Positions 21,284 to 28,519 of a stretch of DNA of 64,000 nucleotides are shown in pieces. The stretch spans positions 30,505 to 94,504 of the forward strand of contig WRIV01000011.1 in the NCBI GenBank assembly GCA_009782555.1, given 5' to 3'. The first letter of the stretch is position 1. Each line of letters opens with the position of its first letter. The DNA comes from Treponema sp. GTDB taxonomy: Bacteria > Spirochaetota > Spirochaetia > Treponematales > Breznakiellaceae. Position numbers and translations under genes: made by a program. Under the pieces are notes generated by a model, which had not been told where the DNA came from, made no database searches, and saw only the letters and a list, made by a program, of their open reading frames with translations.

Positions 21284-21335
21284 CGGATTGCCACCCGGCT
21301 TAACGGAAACTATGTTTCCTCCTACGTCTTTATAC

Positions 21336-21893
21336 TTAAACCTTTTCCACCTGCAAAAGATCAACTTCCACAGGAGTACTCCGTCCAAATATCTGCACCA
21401 TCACCTTTAGCTTGTTCTTTTCCTGATTCACTTCTTCAATAGTTCCGGTAAAGGATTCAAAGGGACCATCGACAATCTTGACCTGCTCGCCGGAATTAAA
21501 AATTTGCCGTGTCCGGACAGGCTTTTCGCCCTTGATTTCCCCGGATTTCTGCAAAATATTCCGGGCTTCGTCCCCTGAAAGGGGCTGGGGCCGTTTGTCC
21601 GCCGGGGTGCCCACAAAACCTGTTACCCCCTGGATTTTCTTGATTTTGGAGCAAGTTTCTTTCCAGGCAAGGTCGGGAAGATCCATCTCAACAAGAATAT
21701 AACCGGGAAAAAATTTTCGTTTTTGGGTCTTCTTCTTGCCGTCCTTAACCTCTACCACTTCTTCCTGGGGAACTTTTATATCCTTGATAATCTCCTTATC
21801 CAGGTCCCCCGAATCGAGCATGAGACGAATTATTTTTTCGATCTTGTTCTCGTACCCCGAATAGGCATGAAGAACATACCAGCCTGCCGCCAT
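21336..21893 (-). CDS. nusG: Transcription termination/antitermination protein NusG
   Basis: A 185-residue protein joining RNA polymerase to Rho or ribosomes. The NGN domain opens with WYVLHAYSGYENKIEKII and carries RKFFPGYILVEM; the C-terminal KOW domain has GEQVKIVDGPFESFTGTIEEV. The start at 21893 is preferred because AAGGA is 7 bases upstream of the ATG; a TTG two codons earlier is the alternative. Gene order secE-nusG-rplK is standard. Confidence 0.97.
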   Translation of the reverse strand: MAAGWYVLHAYSGYENKIEKIIRLMLDSGDLDKEIIKDIKVPQEEVVEVKDGKKKTQKRKFFPGYILVEMDLPDLAWKETCSKIKKIQGVTGFVGTPADKRPQPLSGDEARNILQKSGEIKGEKPVRTRQIFNSGEQVKIVDGPFESFTGTIEEVNQEKNKLKVMVQIFGRSTPVEVDLLQVEKV

Positions 21894-21907
21894 TCCCAAT
21901 CCTTAGT

Positions 21908-21939
21908 CTTTTTCAAAACTAACAAAGCTTTGAAAGAAG
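21908..21939. repeat. Degenerate third copy of the 12-bp/7-nt hairpin, inverted
   Basis: In the nusG-secE gap. CTTTTTCAAAAC (21908-21919) and loop TAACAAA (21920-21926, reverse complement TTTGTTA) match the copies at 5906 and 18959 read on the other strand. The second arm, GCTTTGAAAGAAG (21927-21939), pairs imperfectly. Arm sequence and loop suggest the same element family. Confidence 0.55.
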
Positions 21940-21944
21940 CTCTC

Positions 21945-22127
21945 CTACTTAAATATGAACTGCACTCCATAGAGAAGGAGCATATCCACAAAACCCAGAA
22001 CCGCAGCGATAATTACCGTAGACACGAGTACAATCCCTACGGAACTAACCACTTCGTCTCTGCCGGGCCATACTACCTTGCGGAGTTCAGCATAACATTC
22101 CTTAAAAAATTGAATTATCTTTCCCAT
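21945..22127 (-). CDS. secE: Protein translocase subunit SecE
   Basis: A 60-residue single-span SecE. The amphipathic segment FFKECYAELRKVVWPGRDEV contains the conserved VVWPxRxE signature, followed by one membrane helix (~27-56). It stabilises SecY in the inner-membrane export channel. It lies directly downstream of tRNA-Trp and upstream of nusG, the classical arrangement. Confidence 0.97.
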   Translation of the reverse strand: MGKIIQFFKECYAELRKVVWPGRDEVVSSVGIVLVSTVIIAAVLGFVDMLLLYGVQFIFK

Positions 22128-22171
22128 TCTTCTTATTTCTCCTTACAACTAACGCCAAGCGCAGTAGGTTT

Positions 22172-22244
<73 letters not shown>

Positions 22245-22257
22245 TTGGACATTATTA

Positions 22258-22431
22258 TTACTTAATCTTGGTCTCCTTGTGCAGGGTATGTTTCCTGTCA
22301 AAGGGACAATATTTCTTGAATTCCAGCTTCTCCTGGGTATTACGCCGGTTTTTTTTGGTGGTATAGTTTCTCCGTTTACACTCACTGCACTGCAACGCTA
22401 TAAGCTCTACAGCGGTCTTCTTACTGGCCAT
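22258..22431 (-). CDS. rpmG: 50S ribosomal protein bL33
   Basis: A 57-residue protein read as [20 protein letters not shown], then [11 protein letters not shown] and [16 protein letters not shown]. It was found by translating the gap between the two tRNAs. A GGAGTA ribosome-binding site precedes the ATG. The zinc-ribbon form of bL33 has two CxxC pairs. Here the first is intact (Cys15, Cys18), but the second is CPFD, so one of four ligands is Asp. Zinc binding may be weakened or the Asp may serve as ligand. Confidence 0.95.
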   Translation of the reverse strand: MASKKTAVELIALQCSECKRRNYTTKKNRRNTQEKLEFKKYCPFDRKHTLHKETKIK

Positions 22432-22510
22432 ATCTACTCCTTAAACTAGCAACTTACAAATCTATAATGCTTCGGAACCGGTGTGGAGTTTTGCCTGGCA
22501 AGACTCCCAA

Positions 22511-22535
22511 GATAAAAATGCTTTGCATTTTTATC
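22511..22535 (-). other. Perfect palindrome abutting the tRNA-Thr 3' end
   Basis: GATAAAAATGC (22511-22521), loop TTT (22522-22524), GCATTTTTATC (22525-22535): a perfect 11-bp stem touching the tRNA-Thr 3' end. It may mark RNase processing between the tRNA and rpmG. It is unlikely to be a strong terminator because the essential genes downstream have no other clear promoter. Confidence 0.6.
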
Positions 22536-22608
22536 AGCCCTCGATCAGAATCGAACTGATGACCTTATCCTTACCATGGATATGCTCTGCCAACTGAGCT
22601 ACAAGGGC
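22536..22608 (-). tRNA. trnT: tRNA-Thr (anticodon GGT)
   Basis: A 73-base cloverleaf. The acceptor GCCCTTG pairs with CGAGGGC, the discriminator is T, and the D-arm has AGCTCAGTTGGCAGAGC. The anticodon loop ATGGTAA is closed by TATCC/GGATA, and the T-arm is CATCAGTTCGATTCTGATC. Base 32 is A instead of the usual pyrimidine. CCA is not encoded. It is the first gene of the large operon. Confidence 0.95.
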
Positions 22609-22638
22609 ATAATGCGACATGTTCCCTATAGTGTAAAG

Positions 22639-22667
22639 AAACTACCAATTTTTCAAGATCGTGTCAA
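22639..22667 (-). promoter_or_regulatory. Sigma-70-type promoter for the tRNA/ribosomal/rpo operon
   Basis: On the minus strand: TTGACA (22667-22662), 17-base spacer, TAGTTT (22644-22639). Transcription would start near 22632, about 24 bases before tRNA-Thr. No other convincing promoter was seen from here down to rpoC, so it may drive tRNA-Thr through the HExxH lipoprotein. Confidence 0.65.
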
Positions 22668-22930
22668 TAGGGCCGGAAAATTGAATATATTCACCATAAA
22701 TATACAACACATACAACCAATGGCGTGTTAAAAAGTGTATACTTTTTTATACATATGGTGTCAAAAATACCCTCTCCAAATCATTTTGAATGCAATGAGG
22801 AAATTGAAAATTGGGAATATGAACTGTCTAATCACATAAGTTTTTTGCAATGTGTACTAACCGCCAAAATACAAAAAACTAGGGGTTATAATTTTTTTTT
22901 AGGATGCTATTATATTTTTGGAGGAAACCA

Positions 22931-23344
22931 ATGTGGATTACTTTTGCCTTCTTGTCCGCCGTCTTTGCCGCCCTTACATCTATCCTGGCCAAGATTGGCA
23001 TCGAAAACGTTAATTCCAATCTGGCTGTCGCCATTCGTACGGTGGTGGTGCTTCTCCTTGCCTGGGGCATCGTGTTCCTTACCGGAAAACACCAGGACAT
23101 AGTAAATCTGGACCGGAAAAATGTAATCTTTTTGGTGTTGTCCGGCGCTGCCACAGGCCTATCCTGGCTTTGTTATTACCGGGCCCTGCAAATTGGAGAA
23201 GCCTCAAAGGTAATACCCATCGACAAATTCAGCGTGGTGATCGGAATGGCTCTTGCCTTTGTGGTCCTAAAAGAGGCTGCTACCATAAAAAAGATCATAG
23301 GCGGCGTATTGATCACCGCCGGAACTTTGACGCTGATCTTATAA
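22931..23344 (+). CDS. EamA-family membrane protein, single-domain
   Basis: A 137-residue protein with about five hydrophobic segments and one EamA repeat. FLSAVFAALTSILAKIGI at the start, LSGAATGLSWLCYYRALQ in the middle and GGVLITAGTLTLIL at the end are typical of drug/metabolite transporter family halves. The start at 22931 has GGAGG 6 bases upstream; an upstream in-frame ATG does not. Full-size DMT exporters have two EamA repeats, so this one would need to dimerise. The substrate is unknown. Confidence 0.85.
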   Translation: MWITFAFLSAVFAALTSILAKIGIENVNSNLAVAIRTVVVLLLAWGIVFLTGKHQDIVNLDRKNVIFLVLSGAATGLSWLCYYRALQIGEASKVIPIDKFSVVIGMALAFVVLKEAATIKKIIGGVLITAGTLTLIL

Positions 23345-23374
23345 TTGACCCGCTGCTTGGGCTACAATAATCCC

Positions 23375-24106
23375 ATGGTTCTTGAAAAGGGCATTCTATC
23401 CGGCAAAGTGGAAAACTGTTATATCCGGTTCAACACTATTTCTGATCCGGCGGTGCTGGAAATTTTTTCCCCAAAAATCTCCGACGAAGATCGCTGGAAG
23501 CTCAGGGACAATTTTAACAAACCATACATCATAGGGAAAGAATGGATCGATACAGGACTCCGTCTTTTTTATAAAGGGCTTTCTCCGGAAAAAGCAATAA
23601 AAACAGCTCAACCGTTAATCGAAAAAATTGCCGCCTATTTTTTCAAAAAATACCCGGACGATAAATTCCTGTGTTACAAACATTATCCCTGCGGCCAATC
23701 GGCCAGGGTAATCTTCCTTCATATTAACGAAACAATTATTTTAAAATACTGTGAAGATTTTAGGGTGGATTTTTCCAAAAATTACTGTAATGTTGTTTTT
23801 AGCGAAACTGGAAACTGCGAAAAAGTGTATATCAGCAGTTATGAAGCGGGAACTCTGGAATATAAGGACGGGGTTCTTGAAATGCACCGCTGGGAAAACG
23901 AAGACGAAGCCCAGTCGGTGTCTTATTTGAGCAGGCACTATACCCAGCGCCTGCTTGACGGCGTGGTAGATGGTGCGGATATCAAAGCCAATATGATCGG
24001 CATAATCAGATCGTCCATAGCAGAGGCCGCCATAGAAGCGGAAGATCGCCGTCTATTTGAAACAGCCTTGAATCTTTTGGAAAACATTCCAGAAAAATAT
24101 CCATGA
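23375..24106 (+). CDS. Hypothetical protein
   Basis: I do not recognise this 243-residue protein. It has no signal peptide or membrane helix. It is mixed alpha/beta in composition, with several Cys (FLCYKHYPCGQSARV) and an acidic, helical C-terminal third (IRSSIAEAAIEAEDRRLFETAL). The ATG at 23375 is taken as the start; an in-frame TTG at 23345 right after the EamA stop is possible. Neither has a strong ribosome-binding site. The short gap to the EamA gene suggests co-transcription. Confidence 0.65.
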   Translation: MVLEKGILSGKVENCYIRFNTISDPAVLEIFSPKISDEDRWKLRDNFNKPYIIGKEWIDTGLRLFYKGLSPEKAIKTAQPLIEKIAAYFFKKYPDDKFLCYKHYPCGQSARVIFLHINETIILKYCEDFRVDFSKNYCNVVFSETGNCEKVYISSYEAGTLEYKDGVLEMHRWENEDEAQSVSYLSRHYTQRLLDGVVDGADIKANMIGIIRSSIAEAAIEAEDRRLFETALNLLENIPEKYP

Positions 24107-24174
24107 GTTTTCTCTTTATCAGGCTGGATTGACAATTATTTAAATTCGCCGGATACTTCAGAGAGGAGGCCGCC

Positions 24175-24732
24175 ATGAAAAGGCTGATGTTCACATTTGT
24201 GTTAATCGCTGGGATTATTGGTTTTGCAAACGCACAGATGGGAGATACATGGAGTCCGATAACATCGGCATCAAGTTTAATTGGCAAATGGACAGGCACC
24301 CAGTCCATAGAGATTCCCCAGAATGATGAAAAGGGAATTCCCAACGCTAATGTAATTTTTTCCATATCCTTGGTGTATACCCGGAGTAATACAGATGTAA
24401 CTGTCGAAATGAAAATTGATTTTACCGGGTTTTTGGATGAATGGGTTAAGGTGCCGGCGATGCAGAATCTTAAGCTGACCAAGGATCAGCTTTGGAAGCT
24501 GATAACGGATTTGTTGAGTAATATAATGGAAGAAGGCTTTGCTTTTGACAATAAATACAATATGTTTTATTCCATGACATCAGATGTGGATTCATTATTG
24601 AATTCTGATAACATTAGTATTAACCAGGACAAGACCATGATAAAACTCGTTTCTGATGTACTGATTACTTTTGGTTTGGGGGATGATGGTTTTACGGAAC
24701 TGATCCTTACAAAAACAGACAATATATTATGA
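24175..24732 (+). CDS. Hypothetical secreted protein
   Basis: A 185-residue protein with a clear signal peptide (MKRLMFTFVLIAGIIGFANA, cleavage expected after NA) and a GAGGAGG ribosome-binding site. The mature part begins with SLIGKWTGTQSIEIP, a pattern seen at the first strand of lipocalin-like beta barrels, but no family is certain. A second oddity is the 4-base ATGA overlap with argC, which couples a secreted protein to an arginine-pathway enzyme. Confidence 0.7.
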   Translation: MKRLMFTFVLIAGIIGFANAQMGDTWSPITSASSLIGKWTGTQSIEIPQNDEKGIPNANVIFSISLVYTRSNTDVTVEMKIDFTGFLDEWVKVPAMQNLKLTKDQLWKLITDLLSNIMEEGFAFDNKYNMFYSMTSDVDSLLNSDNISINQDKTMIKLVSDVLITFGLGDDGFTELILTKTDNIL

Positions 24733-25883
24733 TCGCAGGGATTATTGGCGCCGCCGGCTATGCCGGATCGGAGTTAATCCGGCTTTTATCGGGCCACCCG
24801 GAAATTACCGGCCTTGTTTTGGCATCGGTAAGCCGGCCGGGGGAAAACATTGCATCGATATACCCAAATTTTCTTGGCCCCGGCAAAATGAAAAATAATC
24901 CCGCCTTGGCAAAATTCGGAAATGCCGGATCCACCCTAACAACGCCAGAGGAACTTGTAGCGCGCTCCGATGTAGTCTTTGGCGCCCTTCCTGCAGGAAC
25001 CGGGGAAGGCTATGCTAAAGCATCGCTGGACCGGGGTATTTCCTACATCGATCTTTCCGCGGACTTTCGTTTTGACGATGATGAAGAAACCTATCGATCC
25101 TGGTACGGAATACCTTGGCAGTATCCGGAACTGCACCGGCGTTCGGTTTACGGCCTTCCGGAACTGAACCGGAACCGGATTAAAGAAGCCGGAAGCCCGG
25201 TAATCATTGGAAATCCCGGCTGCTATCCCACCGCAGTAACACTGGCCTGCTATCCCGCCCTCGCCGAAGCTGGCGGAAACAACAGCAAATCCAGCATAAA
25301 ACCCGTTTCTGCTCCAATCATTGCCGCCGCCGTATCAGGAGTTACCGGAGCGGGCCGGGAACCCGGCCGGGTCCAGCATTTTCCTGAATGCTCCGATTCG
25401 GTAAGCGCATACAAGGTTGGGTCCCACCGGCATATTCCGGAGATAAGCCGTACCATGACAAAGATAGCCGGCCGCACCATCTCCCTGGTATTTACTCCCC
25501 ATCTGGGACCCTTAAACCGGGGGATCCTCGCCACGGTGTATATCTCCCTGGAGCAGCCGCCAAAAGCCGGTTCTGTCCAGCCGCAGACAAAAGAAGCTGC
25601 TGAAAAAGAAACGGCGATTCGGGAACAGTACGCTTTGTTCTACAAAGACGAACCCTTTGTCCGGGTCCTTCCCAAAACTGTGACTGCCGCCACCAACAGG
25701 GTGCGGCAGTCAAACTACTGCGATATGTCGATCCATCTGGATCATACCGGCTCTGTACTGATCGTTGTATCGGCCATCGACAACATGGTAAAGGGAGCGG
25801 CGGGCCAGGCGGTGCAAAATATGAACATCATCTTTGGTTTTGACGAAACTGCAGGGCTGACCGCAGTGCCAGCGCTGTTTTAA
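24729..25883 (+). CDS. argC: N-acetyl-gamma-glutamyl-phosphate reductase
   Basis: The third step of arginine synthesis: NADPH-dependent reduction of N-acetylglutamyl phosphate. The N-terminal AGIIGAAGYAGSELIRLL is the NAD(P)-binding loop and IGNPGCYPTAV holds the catalytic Cys. The later GVTGAGRE and HRHIPEI segments are conserved. At 384 residues it is longer than the usual ~345, with Ala/Lys/Glu-rich inserts around residues 190 and 285. No other arg genes are adjacent. It overlaps the previous gene by 4 bases and converges with the UDG-like gene, the two stops overlapping. Confidence 0.95.
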   Translation: MIAGIIGAAGYAGSELIRLLSGHPEITGLVLASVSRPGENIASIYPNFLGPGKMKNNPALAKFGNAGSTLTTPEELVARSDVVFGALPAGTGEGYAKASLDRGISYIDLSADFRFDDDEETYRSWYGIPWQYPELHRRSVYGLPELNRNRIKEAGSPVIIGNPGCYPTAVTLACYPALAEAGGNNSKSSIKPVSAPIIAAAVSGVTGAGREPGRVQHFPECSDSVSAYKVGSHRHIPEISRTMTKIAGRTISLVFTPHLGPLNRGILATVYISLEQPPKAGSVQPQTKEAAEKETAIREQYALFYKDEPFVRVLPKTVTAATNRVRQSNYCDMSIHLDHTGSVLIVVSAIDNMVKGAAGQAVQNMNIIFGFDETAGLTAVPALF

Positions 25884-26635
25884 CCAAGTACCTGTTTCCG
25901 GTATGCAATCCCAATCCGCTCCAGATTTTTCGCCGCACTTTTGCCGGGCTGCGCTTTTTGTTTAAAATCAATGGCAAACTGATTCATGGAAAAATGCCGG
26001 AAGAAAAAGATATGCTCTTTTAGCGCGGAATTAACGGCACAAAGGTTTTTCAGGGTTTCGGTGTATACTTCAAAGATGCCGCCTTTTTTCATTTCCGAAT
26101 AACCGATGATCCACACGGTTATTAGTTTTTCCGTTTTTCCGGCCTTTGCAGAAAGAGCATTCCAGAATTCTTCCAGCAGTTTTGCCATGGTTCGCTGCGA
26201 GGAATGTACCGCTGCTTCCAGTTGAACGTCCCGGGCGCAAAGTTCCCTGAGTTCCGCCGTCCGGGGCGTATGTATGGGTGTCTTGTTAAGAATGAGAACA
26301 TTTTTTCCAAAATCGATGTCCAGTTCGGGATGGGCCCGGAAAAAGTTTCCCGCCATTTTTCCCGAAGGGCCCACAAGATACCGGCGGTGTTCCTGTTCAC
26401 GGCGGCCAGGGTTATCCCCCACCAGGATCATTTTTATTTCACTGTCCGGAGAAAAATCGTCCAGGGCAAGATTGTACACCACCGGAGTTTTTACCGTATA
26501 GGAAGGTCCATTCCGGTTGTCTACCACGTATTGAATTTGGGCGGCAATGTCCGGCACGCCGGCGTTGATTTTATCAATCAAAGAATGATAATGTTTTGTC
26601 GCCTTGAGGAAAGCAGTCCAGATTTCTTTGTCCAA
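25880..26635 (-). CDS. Uracil-DNA glycosylase-like protein
   Basis: A 251-residue protein with features of the UDG superfamily. MILVGDNPGRREQEHRRYLV followed by GPSGKMAGNFF resembles the uracil-recognition motif (VGExPGxxE...GxxFVGxAG) of families 4-6, and NVLILNKTPIHTP fits the second conserved strand. The C-terminal FFFRHFSMNQF could replace the usual HPS loop. The divergence makes the activity uncertain. The start is TTG with GGAG 7 bases upstream. It lies 29 bases after nadE on the same strand. Confidence 0.65.
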   Translation of the reverse strand: MDKEIWTAFLKATKHYHSLIDKINAGVPDIAAQIQYVVDNRNGPSYTVKTPVVYNLALDDFSPDSEIKMILVGDNPGRREQEHRRYLVGPSGKMAGNFFRAHPELDIDFGKNVLILNKTPIHTPRTAELRELCARDVQLEAAVHSSQRTMAKLLEEFWNALSAKAGKTEKLITVWIIGYSEMKKGGIFEVYTETLKNLCAVNSALKEHIFFFRHFSMNQFAIDFKQKAQPGKSAAKNLERIGIAYRKQVLG

Positions 26636-26664
26636 GCACGCTCCGCCTTCTAGTATTTTTTATT

Positions 26665-27525
26665 CTAACTTATCCATCTATAATTAGAAGCCAGTTTAAG
26701 TACCGGCGGCATTTGCTGCCTTTTGAATTCGGCTCTTTCCACAGCACTGATAACACGAGCGGCCAGTTCCGCATCCACCCCCCCCTGGATGATTTTTTCT
26801 GCGGATAAATTATCAACAAGGTGCAGTTTGAGTATCTTATCCAATGTGTTATAAGGGGGCAGGGAGTCCTCGTCTTTCTGATTGGGCCGGAGTTCCGCCG
26901 ATGGCGGCTTATCGATGATCACCTGGGGAATAATTTCTTTCCCGCCTGCGGATTTTTTCCGATCATTTATCCTTGTGCAAAGGGCAAAAATTTCGGTTTT
27001 AAAAAGGTCCCCAATAGGAGCAAGGCCTCCGGCGGTATCGCCGTACAGCGTACAATAACCCATGGCAATCTCGCTTTTATTTCCCGTGGTAAGAAGCAGG
27101 GAATGGAACTTATTGGCATAGGCCATAAGCAGGGTTCCCCGGATCCGGGCCTGAAGATTTTCTTCTGCAATGTCAAAGGGCCTATCTTCGAAGATCCCCT
27201 CCAGGACAGCAAGAAACGCCGTAAACACCGCTTCGATGGAAAGGGTTTCGTAACGGCAGCCAAGTGTGGCGGCCAGTTCCTCCGCATGATCTTTGGAACC
27301 CTGAGAAGAAAACCGTGAAGGCATACTGAAGCAAACGACATTTTCACTGCCTGTAGCTTTTACAGCCAGGTACGCTACCAATGCCGAATCAATGCCGCCG
27401 GATAATCCCAAATGAATCTTTTTAAAGCCGCACTTGGTCATGAACTCCCGAATGCCCTGAATTAGGGTATCTTCGATGGTATCCAATTCTTCGGCGCCCA
27501 AACCTGCATTATAGAGATTGTCCAT
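26665..27525 (-). CDS. nadE: NAD+ synthetase, without glutaminase domain
   Basis: It adenylates and amidates deamido-NAD. GLSGGIDSALVAYLA is the PP-loop, and the TTGNKSEIAMGYCTLYGD and PIGDLFKTEIF segments are typical. The sequence resembles the C-terminal synthetase half of long glutamine-dependent NadE enzymes, yet the N-terminal nitrilase-like glutaminase domain is absent, so ammonia would be the direct substrate. The start at 27525 (MDNLYNAGLG) is chosen over an upstream in-frame Met because that one runs into the neighbouring EAL remnant. No good ribosome-binding site is visible. Confidence 0.88.
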   Translation of the reverse strand: MDNLYNAGLGAEELDTIEDTLIQGIREFMTKCGFKKIHLGLSGGIDSALVAYLAVKATGSENVVCFSMPSRFSSQGSKDHAEELAATLGCRYETLSIEAVFTAFLAVLEGIFEDRPFDIAEENLQARIRGTLLMAYANKFHSLLLTTGNKSEIAMGYCTLYGDTAGGLAPIGDLFKTEIFALCTRINDRKKSAGGKEIIPQVIIDKPPSAELRPNQKDEDSLPPYNTLDKILKLHLVDNLSAEKIIQGGVDAELAARVISAVERAEFKRQQMPPVLKLASNYRWIS

Positions 27526-27530
27526 AAGTA

Positions 27531-28356
27531 TTAGAATAAACAACGGAAGGATGAATAGCAAGACAGGAATTTTTGTGATAGCATTTCATAATTATTCCCT
27601 GTTTGTCTTTTTTTATTCTTTCTTTGTTGTACAATATCATTCGAAAAATCGCCACTGCTTTGATATATTATTGCCATTTTTTCCGGCACAATATCAAAAA
27701 AAGCGTGTTGTGGAATGCCCAGAAAATAACCCTGTCCAAGGTCTACATTTAGTTTAATAAGAGTCTTTAATTCTTCTTCGGTTTCGATTCCTTCTGCAAT
27801 TAACAAAATACCGGTATTCTTACAGAAACCAACCATTGCCTTGCACAAAAATTGTTTTATATTGTCCTTGTCAATATCTCTGATGAGGTTCATATCCAGT
27901 TTTATAATATTGAGTCTTACGTTTGTTATGGTATTAAGCCTCGAATAACCTGCCCCAACATCGTCTATGGCTATTCCGTAATTTTGCTTTCTATGAATGA
28001 CTGATTGAACCTAAAAAAGCTTCACTGCCAATTATGGCAACACGCTCGGTAATTTCAAATATAATATTACGGAAATCAAGGCCATATTCACTTAGGCAGG
28101 TTTTTGCAAACCCTTCTCTGAATTTTTTGTCATGAATAATATTTGGGTTTACATTCAGAAAGAGCTTTTTTTCACCGATACAGGTTGAGTTTTTAGTGCC
28201 TGTGTTTTGCATAGTGTTTCAAGTTCCCATGACTTATTCATTTTGTCCGCCAGTCAATGATACAATCGGCTGATAGACCGGAGTTATATATTCGCCTTCC
28301 AAAATTTTGTAAAAAATATCGTAATCCGTTTTTTCTAAAACACCTATGGTTTGCAT
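27531..28356 (-). pseudogene. Decayed EAL-domain (c-di-GMP phosphodiesterase-like) gene
   Basis: Three reading frames on the minus strand rebuild pieces of one EAL domain. An ATG at 28356 with an AGAGG site gives YITPVYQPIVSLTGG, then a stop. A second frame gives LFLNVNPNIIHD...NIIFEITER, and a third gives YGIAIDDVGAGYSRL...LLIAEGIETEEELKTL and GQGYFLGIPQ. The segment that should carry the EAL catalytic motif, between YQPIVSL and the WELE helix, is missing. Frameshifts lie near 28150-28170 and 28000-28020. The remnant would be inactive. Its downstream end runs into the nadE start. Confidence 0.85.
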
Positions 28357-28519
28357 AGTACCTCTCTTAAATCCCAAAAAAATAAATTTCTGTATCTATA
28401 ATTTATTTTGATTATGGTTTTTTCATTAATATATGGTTAAATAGCCGTAAAATTGACGAAAAAACGGGGTATTAAGCGCTGTTTAACAGCAGGATGTTTT
28501 TTAGTACAATTATTATAGA

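Noticed and set aside
22725..23102. Plus-strand frame overlapping the EamA gene
   Set aside because: The EamA frame has GGAGG and membrane helices; this one has neither and overlaps it in another frame.
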